Source: Bacillota bacterium (GTDB lineage Bacteria > Bacillota > Clostridia > Acetivibrionales > DSM-1351). Taken from it: 33,277 nt of DNA. Positions 7,846-16,472 of this stretch are shown in pieces (within the stretch, counting starts at the first letter, position 1; the number at the start of each line of letters is the position of its first letter). The DNA lies in contig JAEVZU010000105.1 in the NCBI GenBank assembly GCA_023392075.1, forward strand, positions 1 to 33,277, in the 5' to 3' direction. Below the pieces are notes generated by a model, which did no database searches, had not been told where the DNA came from, and saw nothing but the letters and a program-made list of their open reading frames with translations. Made by a program: the position numbers and the translations under genes.

Positions 7846-8724
7846 ATGGCAGTATTACAAACAAAACTTAAGACCAGACAATCCATGGCAGGCTTTATTT
7901 TTGCACTTCCCAGCCTGGCGGGTTTTGCCCTGTTCTTTGCAATACCCTTTGCAATCAGCATATACTATTGTTTCACACAGGGAATAGGCGGGGTTGAATT
8001 TGTAGGATTTCAGAATTTTATAGATCTGTTTCACAGCAATTCTTTTTTACTGGCATCCAAAAACACAATCATATTTAACGCTATAAGTGTTCCGGCTATA
8101 ATCCTCCTTTCTTTTCTGCTGTCCTTGCTCTTAAACAGCCGTATAAAGGGGCTTCCGGTATTCAGAAGTTTTTTTATACTGCCGCTGGTTATCCCTGTGG
8201 CATCGGTAATTCTTGTCTGGAATATTCTTTTCAATGAATTTGGAGTTATTAATAATATCCTGATAAAATTCGGTTTTGCCGGAAATATAGACTGGATAAA
8301 AAGTGATCAGTCCATGTGGGTGCTGGTGCTTCTGTATCTGTGGAAAAATTGCGGCTACAACGTAATATTATTTCTGGCGGGTCTCAGCAATATACCAAAG
8401 GAATATTATGAGTCGGCACGTATGGACGGGGCCGGCCCCTTGGCCTGTATAAAAAACATTACAATACCTTTTCTCATACCAACGGGTTTTTTCGTATTAA
8501 TGATGTCAATCGTAAACTCCTTCAAGGTGTTCAGAGAGGCCTATCTGCTCGCAGGGAGCTATCCAAGTCTTAAAATTTACATGCTCCAGCATTTTATGAA
8601 TAACAACTTTATGAACCTTTCCTATCAAAGACTTACAACAGCGGCCCTCATTATGGCAGTCGTCATAGCATTACTGGTATTTGTTCTTTTTAGAATAGAA
8701 GCCAGATTTGGAAGGAGCATTTAG
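7846..8724 (+). CDS. Carbohydrate-type ABC permease, MalF/UgpA-like
   Basis: A 292-residue integral membrane protein with about six helices. The EAA loop that contacts the ATPase is clear at residues 186-197 (EYYESARMDGAG), followed by the usual 'IPFL' stretch. It is the size of UgpA/LacF-type sugar permeases. The start ATG has GATGAGGTAGG upstream. It is the first gene of a plus-strand run and pairs with the MalG-like gene at 8842. No ABC ATPase of the MalK/MsmX type lies in the window, so it probably borrows a shared ATPase, as sugar importers of Firmicutes often do. The nearest binding protein is the lipoprotein at 6060-7340. The substrate is unknown; the link to the peptide cassette is by position only. 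Confidence 0.9.
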   Translation: MAVLQTKLKTRQSMAGFIFALPSLAGFALFFAIPFAISIYYCFTQGIGGVEFVGFQNFIDLFHSNSFLLASKNTIIFNAISVPAIILLSFLLSLLLNSRIKGLPVFRSFFILPLVIPVASVILVWNILFNEFGVINNILIKFGFAGNIDWIKSDQSMWVLVLLYLWKNCGYNVILFLAGLSNIPKEYYESARMDGAGPLACIKNITIPFLIPTGFFVLMMSIVNSFKVFREAYLLAGSYPSLKIYMLQHFMNNNFMNLSYQRLTTAALIMAVVIALLVFVLFRIEARFGRSI

Positions 8725-8760
8725 TTTGAAAGACTCTGCTGACGCTCGTCTTCCAAACTA
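8722..8760 (+). terminator. Hairpin between paired permease genes
   Basis: Bases 8722-8734 pair with 8748-8760 over 13 positions with one mismatch around a 13-base loop; the stem includes the stop codon of the first permease. No T run follows, so it is more likely an mRNA stability or processing element than a full terminator. The 117-base gap is unusually long for paired MalF/MalG genes. Confidence 0.5.
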
Positions 8761-8841
8761 ACCTATGAATTTATGGCCGTGCGAAATATTCAAAGTATTA
8801 TCAGATTTTTGTGGCCACAAATGTGGCTCATGGAGGTTAAT

Positions 8842-9735
8842 ATGAAAGCAACAGAGAATTTTTTAGCCAGGCCGGGAACAAAACTGAAGGGTCTGATAAA
8901 GTACATAATATTGCTTTGTATCTCCGCAGCGCTGCTGTTTCCGGTAGTGTATATGCTTGCAAATTCCTTCATGTCAAGCCGCGAGGTAATGGAGAACTAC
9001 AGCGCGGTCAGCGGGGCGGCTGTGGAGGAAGGGAAGACGCCTGGAATAACTTTCAGTCTGATACCTGAAAAAGTCAGTTTCATGCAGTACTATAACGTAT
9101 TGCTGCGGAAACCCAGATTCCTCTTTATGTTCTGGAATTCAGTCATCGTCACTCTGCCAATAATGCTGGGACAAATTGTGGTCGCAACCATGGCGGCATA
9201 CGCATTTGCCAAGCTGAAATTTCCGTTCAGTGACAAGATATTCTACATATATATTATTGTTATGATGATGCCGTATCAGGTAACCCTTGTACCCAACTAT
9301 ATCATCCTTGACAGGACCGGCCTGATAGGCTCCTATTGGTCCATAATTCTGCCTGGGGTGTTTTCTACTTTTGGGGTATTCCTGCTAAGACAGTTTATGA
9401 TAAATATACCCGACGATTATTGCGAGGCTGCCAAAATTGACGGGGCCGGCTATTGGAAATCCCTTACCTCAATTCTGCTCCCTCAATGCAAGGGTGCAAT
9501 AGCCTCACTGGCTATACTTGTATTCATTGACAACTGGAATATGGTTGAGCAGCCGCTGGTTTTTTTAAAGGATGAAACCATGCATCCGCTGTCAATATTT
9601 CTGTCCAGGATAAACAGCGAGGATATGGGGATTGCCTTTGCCTGCGGAATATTGTACATGTTTCCCACCCTGTTGATCTTTTTATATGGAGAGAATTATT
9701 TTATCGAGGGCATCGAACTGTCAGGTATCAAATGA
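8842..9735 (+). CDS. Carbohydrate-type ABC permease, MalG-like
   Basis: A 297-residue partner permease. I chose ATG 8842 because GGAGG lies at 8832-8836; a longer frame from ATG 8773 lacks a ribosome site and would overrun the intergenic hairpin region. It has about six membrane helices and the EAA motif at residues 192-203 (DYCEAAKIDGAG). After the first helix there is a larger outside loop (about residues 50-90) typical of MalG-type subunits. Together with the protein at 7846 it should form the membrane channel of an importer. Its stop overlaps the longest frame of the following HlyD-like gene, so transport and fusion-protein genes appear co-transcribed, which is unusual for a sugar importer. 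Confidence 0.9.
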   Translation: MKATENFLARPGTKLKGLIKYIILLCISAALLFPVVYMLANSFMSSREVMENYSAVSGAAVEEGKTPGITFSLIPEKVSFMQYYNVLLRKPRFLFMFWNSVIVTLPIMLGQIVVATMAAYAFAKLKFPFSDKIFYIYIIVMMMPYQVTLVPNYIILDRTGLIGSYWSIILPGVFSTFGVFLLRQFMINIPDDYCEAAKIDGAGYWKSLTSILLPQCKGAIASLAILVFIDNWNMVEQPLVFLKDETMHPLSIFLSRINSEDMGIAFACGILYMFPTLLIFLYGENYFIEGIELSGIK

Positions 9736-9755
9736 TAGCTTTTTTGGAGGACATA

Positions 9756-11057
9756 ATGGAGAATATTCAAACAGAGAGTCAATTATTCAAAAGAAAAAAA
9801 ATTATCAGAAGGGCTGCAGTTATTTTTATATGTGTCATAATCCTGCTAACCTTTTTTTCAAGTACAATAAATAATTTTCTGCTGCCAACGGTAGAATGCA
9901 ATACTGCTTCCTCAGGGACGCTCACCAACGAGATAACTGCGGTCGGAGAGGTTTTCCCTGTCAGCACCGAAGCTGTTTATGCTTATGGAAACTGGACGGT
10001 AAGGGATATGAAGGTGAAGGAAGGGCAGGAAGTAGCAACGGAGGAGGAACTTGCCGTAATTGACAGCAAGGACCTTCAGCTTGATATAAAGAAGGCTGAG
10101 CTGAATGTGCTGAAGCTTGAAAATGAACTAAAGAGATATAAGAACGGATTTCAGGAAGCGGATATGGAGCAGTATAAGAGTGATTGCGAGGCCGCACTGA
10201 AGGCCGTACAAAAGGCCCGGAAAAACCTGGATGACCAGAAGGAGCTCTACACAGTTGATGCTGTTTCACAACAGGATGTAAATGACGCCCAGGATAAGCT
10301 TGATGCGGCGAAAAGCGATTATAATCAAAAACAAAGGGTTTTATCCCAGAAGGAAACCGAGAGCAAAAAGGCCGGAGAAAGCTATGGCATCAATATAGAG
10401 GAAAAAGAATCCGAGCTCGAGGTTGGAAGGCTTGAACTTCAGAAGATGAAAAACAACATTCCCCTGGATGGAATTATAAAGGCACCTGCCGGAGGTTTTG
10501 TAAGAAGCATATCTGTTGAAAAAGGTTCTGTTACCGGCAGCGGGCAGGTACTGTTTGAAATAGTAAAAAAAGAGTCGGGGCTGGCTGTAAGGTGGATGCT
10601 GGAGACCAAACCGGCAGGTGAGGTTGAAATAAATGATACTGTTGAAATTTCGGGAGAAGCAGATGAAAATTTTAATTTTAACGGGAAAGTTAAGGAGAAA
10701 AGATATTTGACGGAAGAAGGCAGGTATCAATTTACCTCTCAATTTGATAATTCCGAAGAAGACCTTAAAATAGGTCAGAAGGTTGATATCAAAGTCAGAA
10801 GGGAAAGCCGGCAATATAAAACTCTTGTACCCAACAGCAGTATAGTGGATGAAGGCGGAAGAAAATACATATTCATTTTAAAGGAAAGAAAAGGCATATT
10901 AGGTACCGAGTCATATGTTCAAAAAATGGAAATCACAGTGCAGGAGGAAGCCGACTTATACAGTGCCGTATCGCTAAGTGGTTTTACGGGTGACGAAAAG
11001 ATAGTTGTATTCAGCTCCAAAGCACTGTCTGACGGACTCCAGGTTAAGTTGAGGTGA
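9756..11057 (+). CDS. HlyD/MacA-type membrane fusion protein
   Basis: A 433-residue periplasmic-adaptor type protein anchored by one N-terminal helix (about residues 19-41). It continues with a beta-barrel/lipoyl half (about 60-110), a long charged coiled-coil hairpin (about 110-230), the returning lipoyl half ('IPLDGIIKAPAGGFV') and C-terminal beta domains. ATG 9756 has GGAGG at 9746-9750; an earlier ATG at 9732 overlaps the previous stop but lacks such spacing. In Gram-positive bacteria such proteins join MacB-like permeases and an ATPase to export peptides or antibiotics. The MacB/FtsX-like permease follows with overlapping ends. No ATPase gene is in this run, so the partner may be elsewhere or be the exporter at 902. 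Confidence 0.85.
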   Translation: MENIQTESQLFKRKKIIRRAAVIFICVIILLTFFSSTINNFLLPTVECNTASSGTLTNEITAVGEVFPVSTEAVYAYGNWTVRDMKVKEGQEVATEEELAVIDSKDLQLDIKKAELNVLKLENELKRYKNGFQEADMEQYKSDCEAALKAVQKARKNLDDQKELYTVDAVSQQDVNDAQDKLDAAKSDYNQKQRVLSQKETESKKAGESYGINIEEKESELEVGRLELQKMKNNIPLDGIIKAPAGGFVRSISVEKGSVTGSGQVLFEIVKKESGLAVRWMLETKPAGEVEINDTVEISGEADENFNFNGKVKEKRYLTEEGRYQFTSQFDNSEEDLKIGQKVDIKVRRESRQYKTLVPNSSIVDEGGRKYIFILKERKGILGTESYVQKMEITVQEEADLYSAVSLSGFTGDEKIVVFSSKALSDGLQVKLR

Positions 11058-12457
11058 ATGGATTGGATGAAATTAAATTACAGAAATATTCGGTAAAAAA
11101 ATTATTAGTCCTTTTATCAACCCTGTATTGCCTGGTATTTGTTATAAACAGTATCGCTTTGGGGTATAAGTTTGACGGGGATTACGGGAGCAGAGTTGAG
11201 GTAAATATAAAAAATAACCAGACTCCTGAGGGCAGAACGTTAAAGCTGCAGAATCTGAATTCCTTAATAAACAGTTCCGGCTTTAATTATTCCTATCAAT
11301 GTGAAGCAGAGGTATATGTAAAAGCCGGCAATAAGGGGTATTCTGTTAGAAGAGTACTGTCCGGCGCAAACCTGCCGGGTTTTTTAGGGATTCACATGTT
11401 AAAGGGTTCCTTCTTCAACGACAGTCAGCATGAGTATGGAAAAAAAGTTGCAGTGATAAGCGAAACTTTGGCTGAAAAGCTGTATATGACAAATAATGTT
11501 CTGGGGAATGAGGTTGAAGTATCAGGAATTAAATATAAGGTGACAGGTGTTTACCAAAACAGGAATACACCTTTTTCAATGCTATCGTCCGACGGAGTTG
11601 AAAGAATTTACATTCCGTTTGAGAGTGTCGCAGGATATAAAGATCTGACCATAGAAACGGTTTTTTTAAAAGGGCAAAGTCTTGAGGAAGAGATTTTCAG
11701 GACAAACAAGGTTGACAGTCTGCTTAAACAAGCCGGTGTAAATAGCGATTACTATAAACTAAAGGATTTGTACGACAGTTCTGTTTTTATTTCACAGCCT
11801 CTTTCAGCTTTTATATTCTTTATAGGGATTCTAATAATGATTATATTGGCAAAGGGCACTGCCAGGTATATCAAGGACGGTATTTCAACTTTTAAGCAGC
11901 GTATGAAAACCGGGTATTTGCTTGAAGTTATAAGGAACTCAAAACTAGGGATATTGATCTTTTTAACGGGATCGGCAGTGCTGCTTTGCGGTATTGCTGC
12001 CGTATTTTTCATGGTCAGATTTAAGGGGAGTATACCATATCAGTACATACCTCCGGATAATATATTTGATTTTCAGTTCTATGGTAATTTGATTAAGGAA
12101 GCTCTTTACAATGCTAATGAGTTTAACGGATACAGACCCACACAATATGAATTGCGGGTTCAATATGGACTGATTTCCGTTTACAGTCTGACAGTTCTCC
12201 TTGTCATCAATTTGATTGCAGTAAAATCCGCAATCAAATTAAGCCGGTTTTTAGTGTTCACATTCACAAAAAGCTTAACTTTGCTGGGAGGGGCAATAAT
12301 CCTGGGCATGGTGTCGGGCTTTATCCTCTGCCGGATACTCGGTATTCAGTCTGCTTTTCCGGTCAGGTATTTCACTGTTTTAAGCATTTATTTTTGTACA
12401 GGACTCATCAAAATGCCAGAAGGTATCAGCCCTCAAAACTTTGGTTTACAAAAATAA
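11054..12457 (+). CDS. MacB/FtsX-like permease without ATPase domain
   Basis: A 467-residue membrane protein: one N-terminal helix (about 14-36), a large extracellular domain of about 200 residues with MacB_PCD features ('VAVISETLAEKLY', 'VSGIKYKVTGVY'), then about four C-terminal helices starting near residue 248. The extra domain between helices and the lack of a strongly kept FtsX core suggest a divergent member. GTG 11054 overlaps the preceding stop (GTGA); TTG 11063, with GAGGTGA at 11051-11057, is a good alternative start that would shorten the protein by three residues. Coupled to the HlyD-like gene, it probably forms an export or surface-sensing complex that needs an ATPase not found in this run. 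Confidence 0.72.
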   Translation: MNGLDEIKLQKYSVKKLLVLLSTLYCLVFVINSIALGYKFDGDYGSRVEVNIKNNQTPEGRTLKLQNLNSLINSSGFNYSYQCEAEVYVKAGNKGYSVRRVLSGANLPGFLGIHMLKGSFFNDSQHEYGKKVAVISETLAEKLYMTNNVLGNEVEVSGIKYKVTGVYQNRNTPFSMLSSDGVERIYIPFESVAGYKDLTIETVFLKGQSLEEEIFRTNKVDSLLKQAGVNSDYYKLKDLYDSSVFISQPLSAFIFFIGILIMIILAKGTARYIKDGISTFKQRMKTGYLLEVIRNSKLGILIFLTGSAVLLCGIAAVFFMVRFKGSIPYQYIPPDNIFDFQFYGNLIKEALYNANEFNGYRPTQYELRVQYGLISVYSLTVLLVINLIAVKSAIKLSRFLVFTFTKSLTLLGGAIILGMVSGFILCRILGIQSAFPVRYFTVLSIYFCTGLIKMPEGISPQNFGLQK

Positions 12458-12529
12458 AAAAATGTTTCACAAATCAATTATGGATTACATAAAATATCAT
12501 GAATACCATAAATTGAGGTGAAAAGAAAC

Positions 12530-13693
12530 ATGGCAAATGATAGATTCCTGCTTATTAAGGCTTGGAGTTATGTACTGTGGGGTGACATAGACCATGTATT
12601 GGGTCATCTTCTCATAGCTGAAATAACCGATAGGATTCCTGTAGTATATTGGCCTACCCACTGTCTTAACAACGGCTTTGTACAGACAAACGGCTTTGAG
12701 CTGTATTTTGAGCCAATAAACAGCTATTCGATATTTGATCTGGCCCATCCCCAATATACCTATTATCCCCCTATATGGGATTCCGACAATCTTTTGGTCG
12801 ATGATAATACAAAAGATACCTGGACCTTCCGCAATGTGGGAGATATATTGGGCAGCAAGGCAAATGTAGTAGTGGGTGATGTTTATTATAATGTCTACGA
12901 ACTTATTCCCTTTATAAAGAAAAATCATGCTGCTTATGGAATGTCTGTTGAACAGGTATATCATTATCTTTTTAATAAATATATCAGAATAAAAGCTGAT
13001 ATTGATATGGAAATACAGGGATTTTACAATTCCTGGCTGAAGGACGGACACCCTTCTCTTGCCGTGCATGTCAGAAGAGTTAATGAAGAGCTGGTTTTTG
13101 ATACAAGAGATGCGGACAAATTCGACAATCAGTACTGGAACAAAATATACACAAGGGTAAAAAAAGATTCCGACAAAATCGACGATAAAGTTGTTAAGCA
13201 TTTGAAAAAAGGTAGACACAAGGAGCCCAACAAGGCTTATCACAAAGATATACTCAAGCTGGTAGATAAGTATAATATAAAAAGAATATTCCTTCTTACC
13301 GACTGCCAGGAGACCCTGAAGGAATATATAAGAATATATGGTTCCAGAATAGTTTATACCGATTGCAAACGTTTATCCGCCGATCAGGAGCTTACCTACA
13401 TGGAAAACCCCATGGTTAAGAGGAGACGGGGTATTGAAGTGATAAAGGATGCATATATAGCCTCAAAGTGTGATTTCTTTATCGGCAATGATTTCTCGCA
13501 TCTTTCACATGCTGTTACACGATTGAAGGATTGGCCTTTAAAAAATATAAAGCTGCTTTACTGGGTGTACAGAAAGAGAAAGTATCCTATTAATGTAAGG
13601 CTTGTTGTAAGAGAGGAAAATGTATTTCTGAGCTTTATCAAGAGACTTTTTAAACGGATGCCTCAAGAAGGAGGATATTCCAATGCCAGGTAA
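12530..13693 (+). CDS. Fucosyltransferase-like glycosyltransferase (NodZ/FUT8-type), copy 1
   Basis: A 387-residue cytosolic enzyme, first of three tandem paralogues. ATG 12530 has GAGGTG at 12515-12520. Shared landmarks are an N-terminal 'FLLIKAW...GDIDHVLGHLLIAEIT.RIPVVYW', the basic motif HVRR at 180-183, 'IFLLTDC' and a C-terminal 'CDFFIGNDFSHLSHAVTRLKDWP'. The HxR motif followed by a distal 'cDFfig..S.ls' block resembles alpha-1,6-fucosyltransferases (NodZ, FUT8) that use GDP-fucose; this placement is by pattern, not by search. GDP-fucose synthesis genes occur at 18092-20085. This copy has about 40 extra, Lys-rich residues after HVRR compared with copy 2. The acceptor is unknown. Confidence 0.7.
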   Translation: MANDRFLLIKAWSYVLWGDIDHVLGHLLIAEITDRIPVVYWPTHCLNNGFVQTNGFELYFEPINSYSIFDLAHPQYTYYPPIWDSDNLLVDDNTKDTWTFRNVGDILGSKANVVVGDVYYNVYELIPFIKKNHAAYGMSVEQVYHYLFNKYIRIKADIDMEIQGFYNSWLKDGHPSLAVHVRRVNEELVFDTRDADKFDNQYWNKIYTRVKKDSDKIDDKVVKHLKKGRHKEPNKAYHKDILKLVDKYNIKRIFLLTDCQETLKEYIRIYGSRIVYTDCKRLSADQELTYMENPMVKRRRGIEVIKDAYIASKCDFFIGNDFSHLSHAVTRLKDWPLKNIKLLYWVYRKRKYPINVRLVVREENVFLSFIKRLFKRMPQEGGYSNAR

Positions 13694-14744
13694 TAAATTT
13701 TTATTAATAAAGTCCTGGGGCTGCGGTTTTTGGTCCGACGTGGACCACGTTATGGGGCAGCTTCTGGTAGCAGAAATTACCAATCGCATTCCGGTAGTGT
13801 ATTGGGGTACCAACAGTCTATATGGAGAATCCTTCAAAACCAATGCCTTTGAACTATATTACGAACCTTTATCAGAGTATACCCTGCAGGATGTTGCAAA
13901 ACCGGAATATTCATATTATCCAACCGTATGGAGCTTTGACAATATTATGATCGAGGATCTGGATAAAGTGGCCTGGACTTACAGAAATCTGGGAGAAATG
14001 ATAGGAAGTGATGCAGATGTTGTTGTAAGCGATATCCATTATTTTGTACGTCCCATAATCAATTTTATTCCAAAAGATCATTGGGCATATGGGATGACGG
14101 CACAAGAAATATACAGATTCCTTTTTGATAAATATTTAAAGCTGAAACCTGATATAGAGGATGAAATAGAGGAGTTTTATAATAATAAGATGAAAGACAG
14201 CAGTCCTCTGCTGGCCATTCACATAAGAGGCGGTGACAAGGTTCGCGAGGTAGAGAACCTTTCACATCTGAATAAACAGTATCACAAAAAAATACAGGAA
14301 TATATCAACAGGTACAATATTGAAAAGCTGCTCCTGCTTACCGATTGTAAGGAGATCGTAGACAATTTCGAGGACCGTTATGGTTCGATGGTAGTATATA
14401 CAGACTGCAGAAGGGGACTTATCAATGCTACGGGAGACGCACCCCATCTGCAGGATTACAGTGTTAAGCGGCGTAAGGGCATAGAGATAATCAAGGATAC
14501 TTATCTTGCGGCCAAGTGTGATTTCTTTATCGGAAACGGTTATTCAAATGTATCATATACCATAAAACGTCTGAAAGACTGGCCTGAGGAAAATATAGTC
14601 CTCTTTTACAGAGATCTTAAAGGGGAAATGAAATTGGCTAAAAAACGTGTAAAGGCCGAAGGGAACAGGCGAGTTAAGGAAGCCGCGGGCCATAGATTGG
14701 AGTATCCTGAATTTTACGGGGGTGTTAATACTTATGTCGACTAA
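13683..14744 (+). CDS. Fucosyltransferase-like glycosyltransferase, copy 2
   Basis: A 353-residue paralogue of the preceding protein; it overlaps the end of copy 1 by 11 bases and has AAGGAGG at 13669-13675. Its motif HIRGGDK (180-186) is the closest of the three to the HVRRTDK signature of NodZ/FUT8 enzymes, which makes it the best candidate for an active transferase. The C-terminal block reads CDFFIGNGYSNVSYTIKRLK and is followed by a 50-residue basic tail not shared with copy 3. Gene overlap points to co-translation, perhaps as subunits or successive transferases in one glycan. Confidence 0.72.
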   Translation: MPGNKFLLIKSWGCGFWSDVDHVMGQLLVAEITNRIPVVYWGTNSLYGESFKTNAFELYYEPLSEYTLQDVAKPEYSYYPTVWSFDNIMIEDLDKVAWTYRNLGEMIGSDADVVVSDIHYFVRPIINFIPKDHWAYGMTAQEIYRFLFDKYLKLKPDIEDEIEEFYNNKMKDSSPLLAIHIRGGDKVREVENLSHLNKQYHKKIQEYINRYNIEKLLLLTDCKEIVDNFEDRYGSMVVYTDCRRGLINATGDAPHLQDYSVKRRKGIEIIKDTYLAAKCDFFIGNGYSNVSYTIKRLKDWPEENIVLFYRDLKGEMKLAKKRVKAEGNRRVKEAAGHRLEYPEFYGGVNTYVD

Positions 14745-15693
14745 TAGATTTCTTCTGATAAAAGCTTTAGGTAACAGCCTATGGGGTGAGGTTGACCATG
14801 TTATGTGCCAGATTCTGGCGGCTGAATTGACAAACAGGATTCCTGTGGTTTATTGGGGCATGGAGAGTCTCTACAGCGGATCATTAACAACAAATGGGTA
14901 CGAGTTATTTTTTGAACCTGTTTCGCAATTTACATTCCATGATATGGCACGCAAGGAGTATACCTATTATCCTCCTGTATGGAAATTTGAGAACATACTG
15001 GCAGAGGATACCGACAGGTTAAGAATGGAAAACCGCGATCTGAAAAGCATGATGAAAAGTGATGCAAATGTAGTTGTAAGCGATATTTATTATCCCATCA
15101 GATCGATGCTGCCGTGGATAAAAAGTGACCATTGGGCATATGGGAAAACCCCGCATCAGATATACCGCAGACTTTTTGATACCTATCTGAAGCTTAAGCC
15201 TGAAATTTCAAAGGAAATTAAGAAATTTACAAACACAAATCCTAATTTCAGAGATGAAAAGCCAATCATCGGTGTACATGTCAAAGGAAGTGCAATTGTA
15301 AATGAAGTGGCTCAGCTGTATGACCTGAATGAATTTTACAAGCCAAACATATGGCAGTTCATCGTCCGGTATAATGCAAGACATTTATTCGTAATAACCG
15401 ATTCGAATAAATTATTCAATCAATATAAGAAGTTGTACGGAAAAAATGATATGCTCATATACACCGACAGCAAGAAGGTTCCTCTCAAGGAAAGAATAGC
15501 AACCTGTCTCTTGGACTATCCGAATAAAAGGCATAAGGGAGTTGAGCTGGCAAAGGACACTATAGAAATAATCAAGGATACCTATTTGGCCGCTCAATGC
15601 GATTTCTTTATTGGAAATGGTTATTCCAACCTGTCGAACACGGTAATGAGGCTCAGGGACTGGCCAGATACCAATATCAAGCTGTTATACTAG
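14734..15693 (+). CDS. Fucosyltransferase-like glycosyltransferase, copy 3, altered motif
   Basis: A 319-residue paralogue starting at ATG 14734, 11 bases inside copy 2, with GGGGGTG at 14718-14724. It keeps the N-terminal VYWG segment and the C-terminal CDFFIGNGYSNLSNT block, but the expected HxR motif is HVKG (182-185): the Arg that is essential in NodZ/FUT8-type enzymes is Lys, and the DK pair that follows is absent. It may have another specificity or be a non-catalytic partner. It is last in the operon; a bidirectional terminator follows 15 bases after the stop. Confidence 0.7.
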   Translation: MSTNRFLLIKALGNSLWGEVDHVMCQILAAELTNRIPVVYWGMESLYSGSLTTNGYELFFEPVSQFTFHDMARKEYTYYPPVWKFENILAEDTDRLRMENRDLKSMMKSDANVVVSDIYYPIRSMLPWIKSDHWAYGKTPHQIYRRLFDTYLKLKPEISKEIKKFTNTNPNFRDEKPIIGVHVKGSAIVNEVAQLYDLNEFYKPNIWQFIVRYNARHLFVITDSNKLFNQYKKLYGKNDMLIYTDSKKVPLKERIATCLLDYPNKRHKGVELAKDTIEIIKDTYLAAQCDFFIGNGYSNLSNTVMRLRDWPDTNIKLLY

Positions 15694-15708
15694 CAGTTTA
15701 TTTAATTA

Positions 15709-15740
15709 AAAAGAAACCGCAGATATACGCGGTTTCTTTT
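15709..15740. terminator. Bidirectional intrinsic terminator
   Basis: Twelve-base arms 15709-15720 and 15729-15740 are perfect complements around an 8-base loop, flanked by A and T runs so that it can stop transcription on both strands. It separates the glycosyltransferase operon from the convergent secreted-protein gene. Confidence 0.9.
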
Positions 15741-15765
15741 AAGGGCTTTTATTAAATGGCAATAC

Positions 15766-16299
15766 TTATTTTTTGGCGGTCAAACTGTTTAATAACTTTG
15801 TTTCCGCATTTATTTTTGACTTTATAGTATTAAGCCTGCCTGCAAGGTCATTGTATTTGGCAACATTTGCGCTGTCTGCTTTTATGGACTTTAAACTCTT
15901 CTCAATTGCATTAACTTTTTTTGATAATGCATTCAACTTACCCCTGGTACCATTTACAAAACCGGTTGGGGCAGCTCTTCCTGCGGCATTGGAGTTTATG
16001 TACACATTGATTTGTTTGGACAGCTTGTCAACATTGGCTTCAACATATATAACTTTTTTGTCGAGAGCTTTCAGCTTATTGAGTACAGTTTTATTTTTCA
16101 GACTTTTTTTTGTTTTTTGTGCTACATTACTTTTTGTGCTCGTATTTTTATCCCCTGTTTTTTTCCCGGAGGATACTTCTATTTTTTTACCGTTATCATC
16201 CTTAGTGCTTTGAGGTTTTGCCGATACTGTGAAGGTTACCGAACATAAGACAGATATGGCAATGAGTGCTGCCAGCAAATTGCGTAATTTTTGTTTCAT
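15766..16299 (-). CDS. Small secreted coiled-coil protein, unknown function
   Basis: A 177-residue protein with a classic signal peptide (basic start, hydrophobic residues 6-22, likely cleavage after VSA at 27). The mature part starts with a Lys/Ser/Thr-rich stretch and continues with two regular heptad-like blocks (about residues 70-108 and 125-175) around a short AAGRAAPTG linker, so it should form a helical hairpin. No anchor motif or enzyme motif is seen. The start has GGGAGGT just upstream on the minus strand. I do not recognise the family. Confidence 0.82.
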   Translation of the reverse strand: MKQKLRNLLAALIAISVLCSVTFTVSAKPQSTKDDNGKKIEVSSGKKTGDKNTSTKSNVAQKTKKSLKNKTVLNKLKALDKKVIYVEANVDKLSKQINVYINSNAAGRAAPTGFVNGTRGKLNALSKKVNAIEKSLKSIKADSANVAKYNDLAGRLNTIKSKINAETKLLNSLTAKK

Positions 16300-16381
16300 A
16301 AATTACCTCCCTAAGTTTATTGTTAATATATATTTCGACGAGAAGAGACAAAAACCGGGGGTGGTTTTTTTAGAGTTTATA

Positions 16382-16411
16382 TCAAAGATTATATCTGCAG
16401 CATGGTTCCAT
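16382..16411 (-). CDS. Possible leader peptide MEPCCRYNL
   Basis: A nine-codon frame with a perfect GGAGG at 16420-16424 and an 8-base spacing before ATG 16411, read toward the secreted-protein gene whose start is about 83 bases further on. Two adjacent Cys codons precede a weak AT-rich hairpin (near 16348-16370). This layout resembles a translation-coupled attenuator, but the frame is very short and could be chance. Confidence 0.3.
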   Translation of the reverse strand: MEPCCRYNL

Positions 16412-16472
16412 TTTAAATACCTCCTTCGTATTATATAGTACCGGCTAAAACATTATTGTGGAGGAGTATGAT

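Noticed and set aside
10341..10814. 157-codon minus-strand frame
   Set aside because: Antisense to the coiled-coil part of the HlyD-like gene; no ribosome site or family features.
12497..13243. 248-codon minus-strand frame
   Set aside because: It lies antisense to glycosyltransferase copy 1, whose plus-strand protein is conserved in two paralogues next door; length alone does not support it.
15773..16213. 146-codon plus-strand frame rich in Phe and Leu
   Set aside because: Reverse complement of the Lys-rich secreted protein; hydrophobicity is a by-product.
16348..16370. Plus-strand terminator before the APH-fold gene
   Set aside because: The stem is only A-T rich with three G-C pairs and no plus-strand gene lies upstream for it to terminate.
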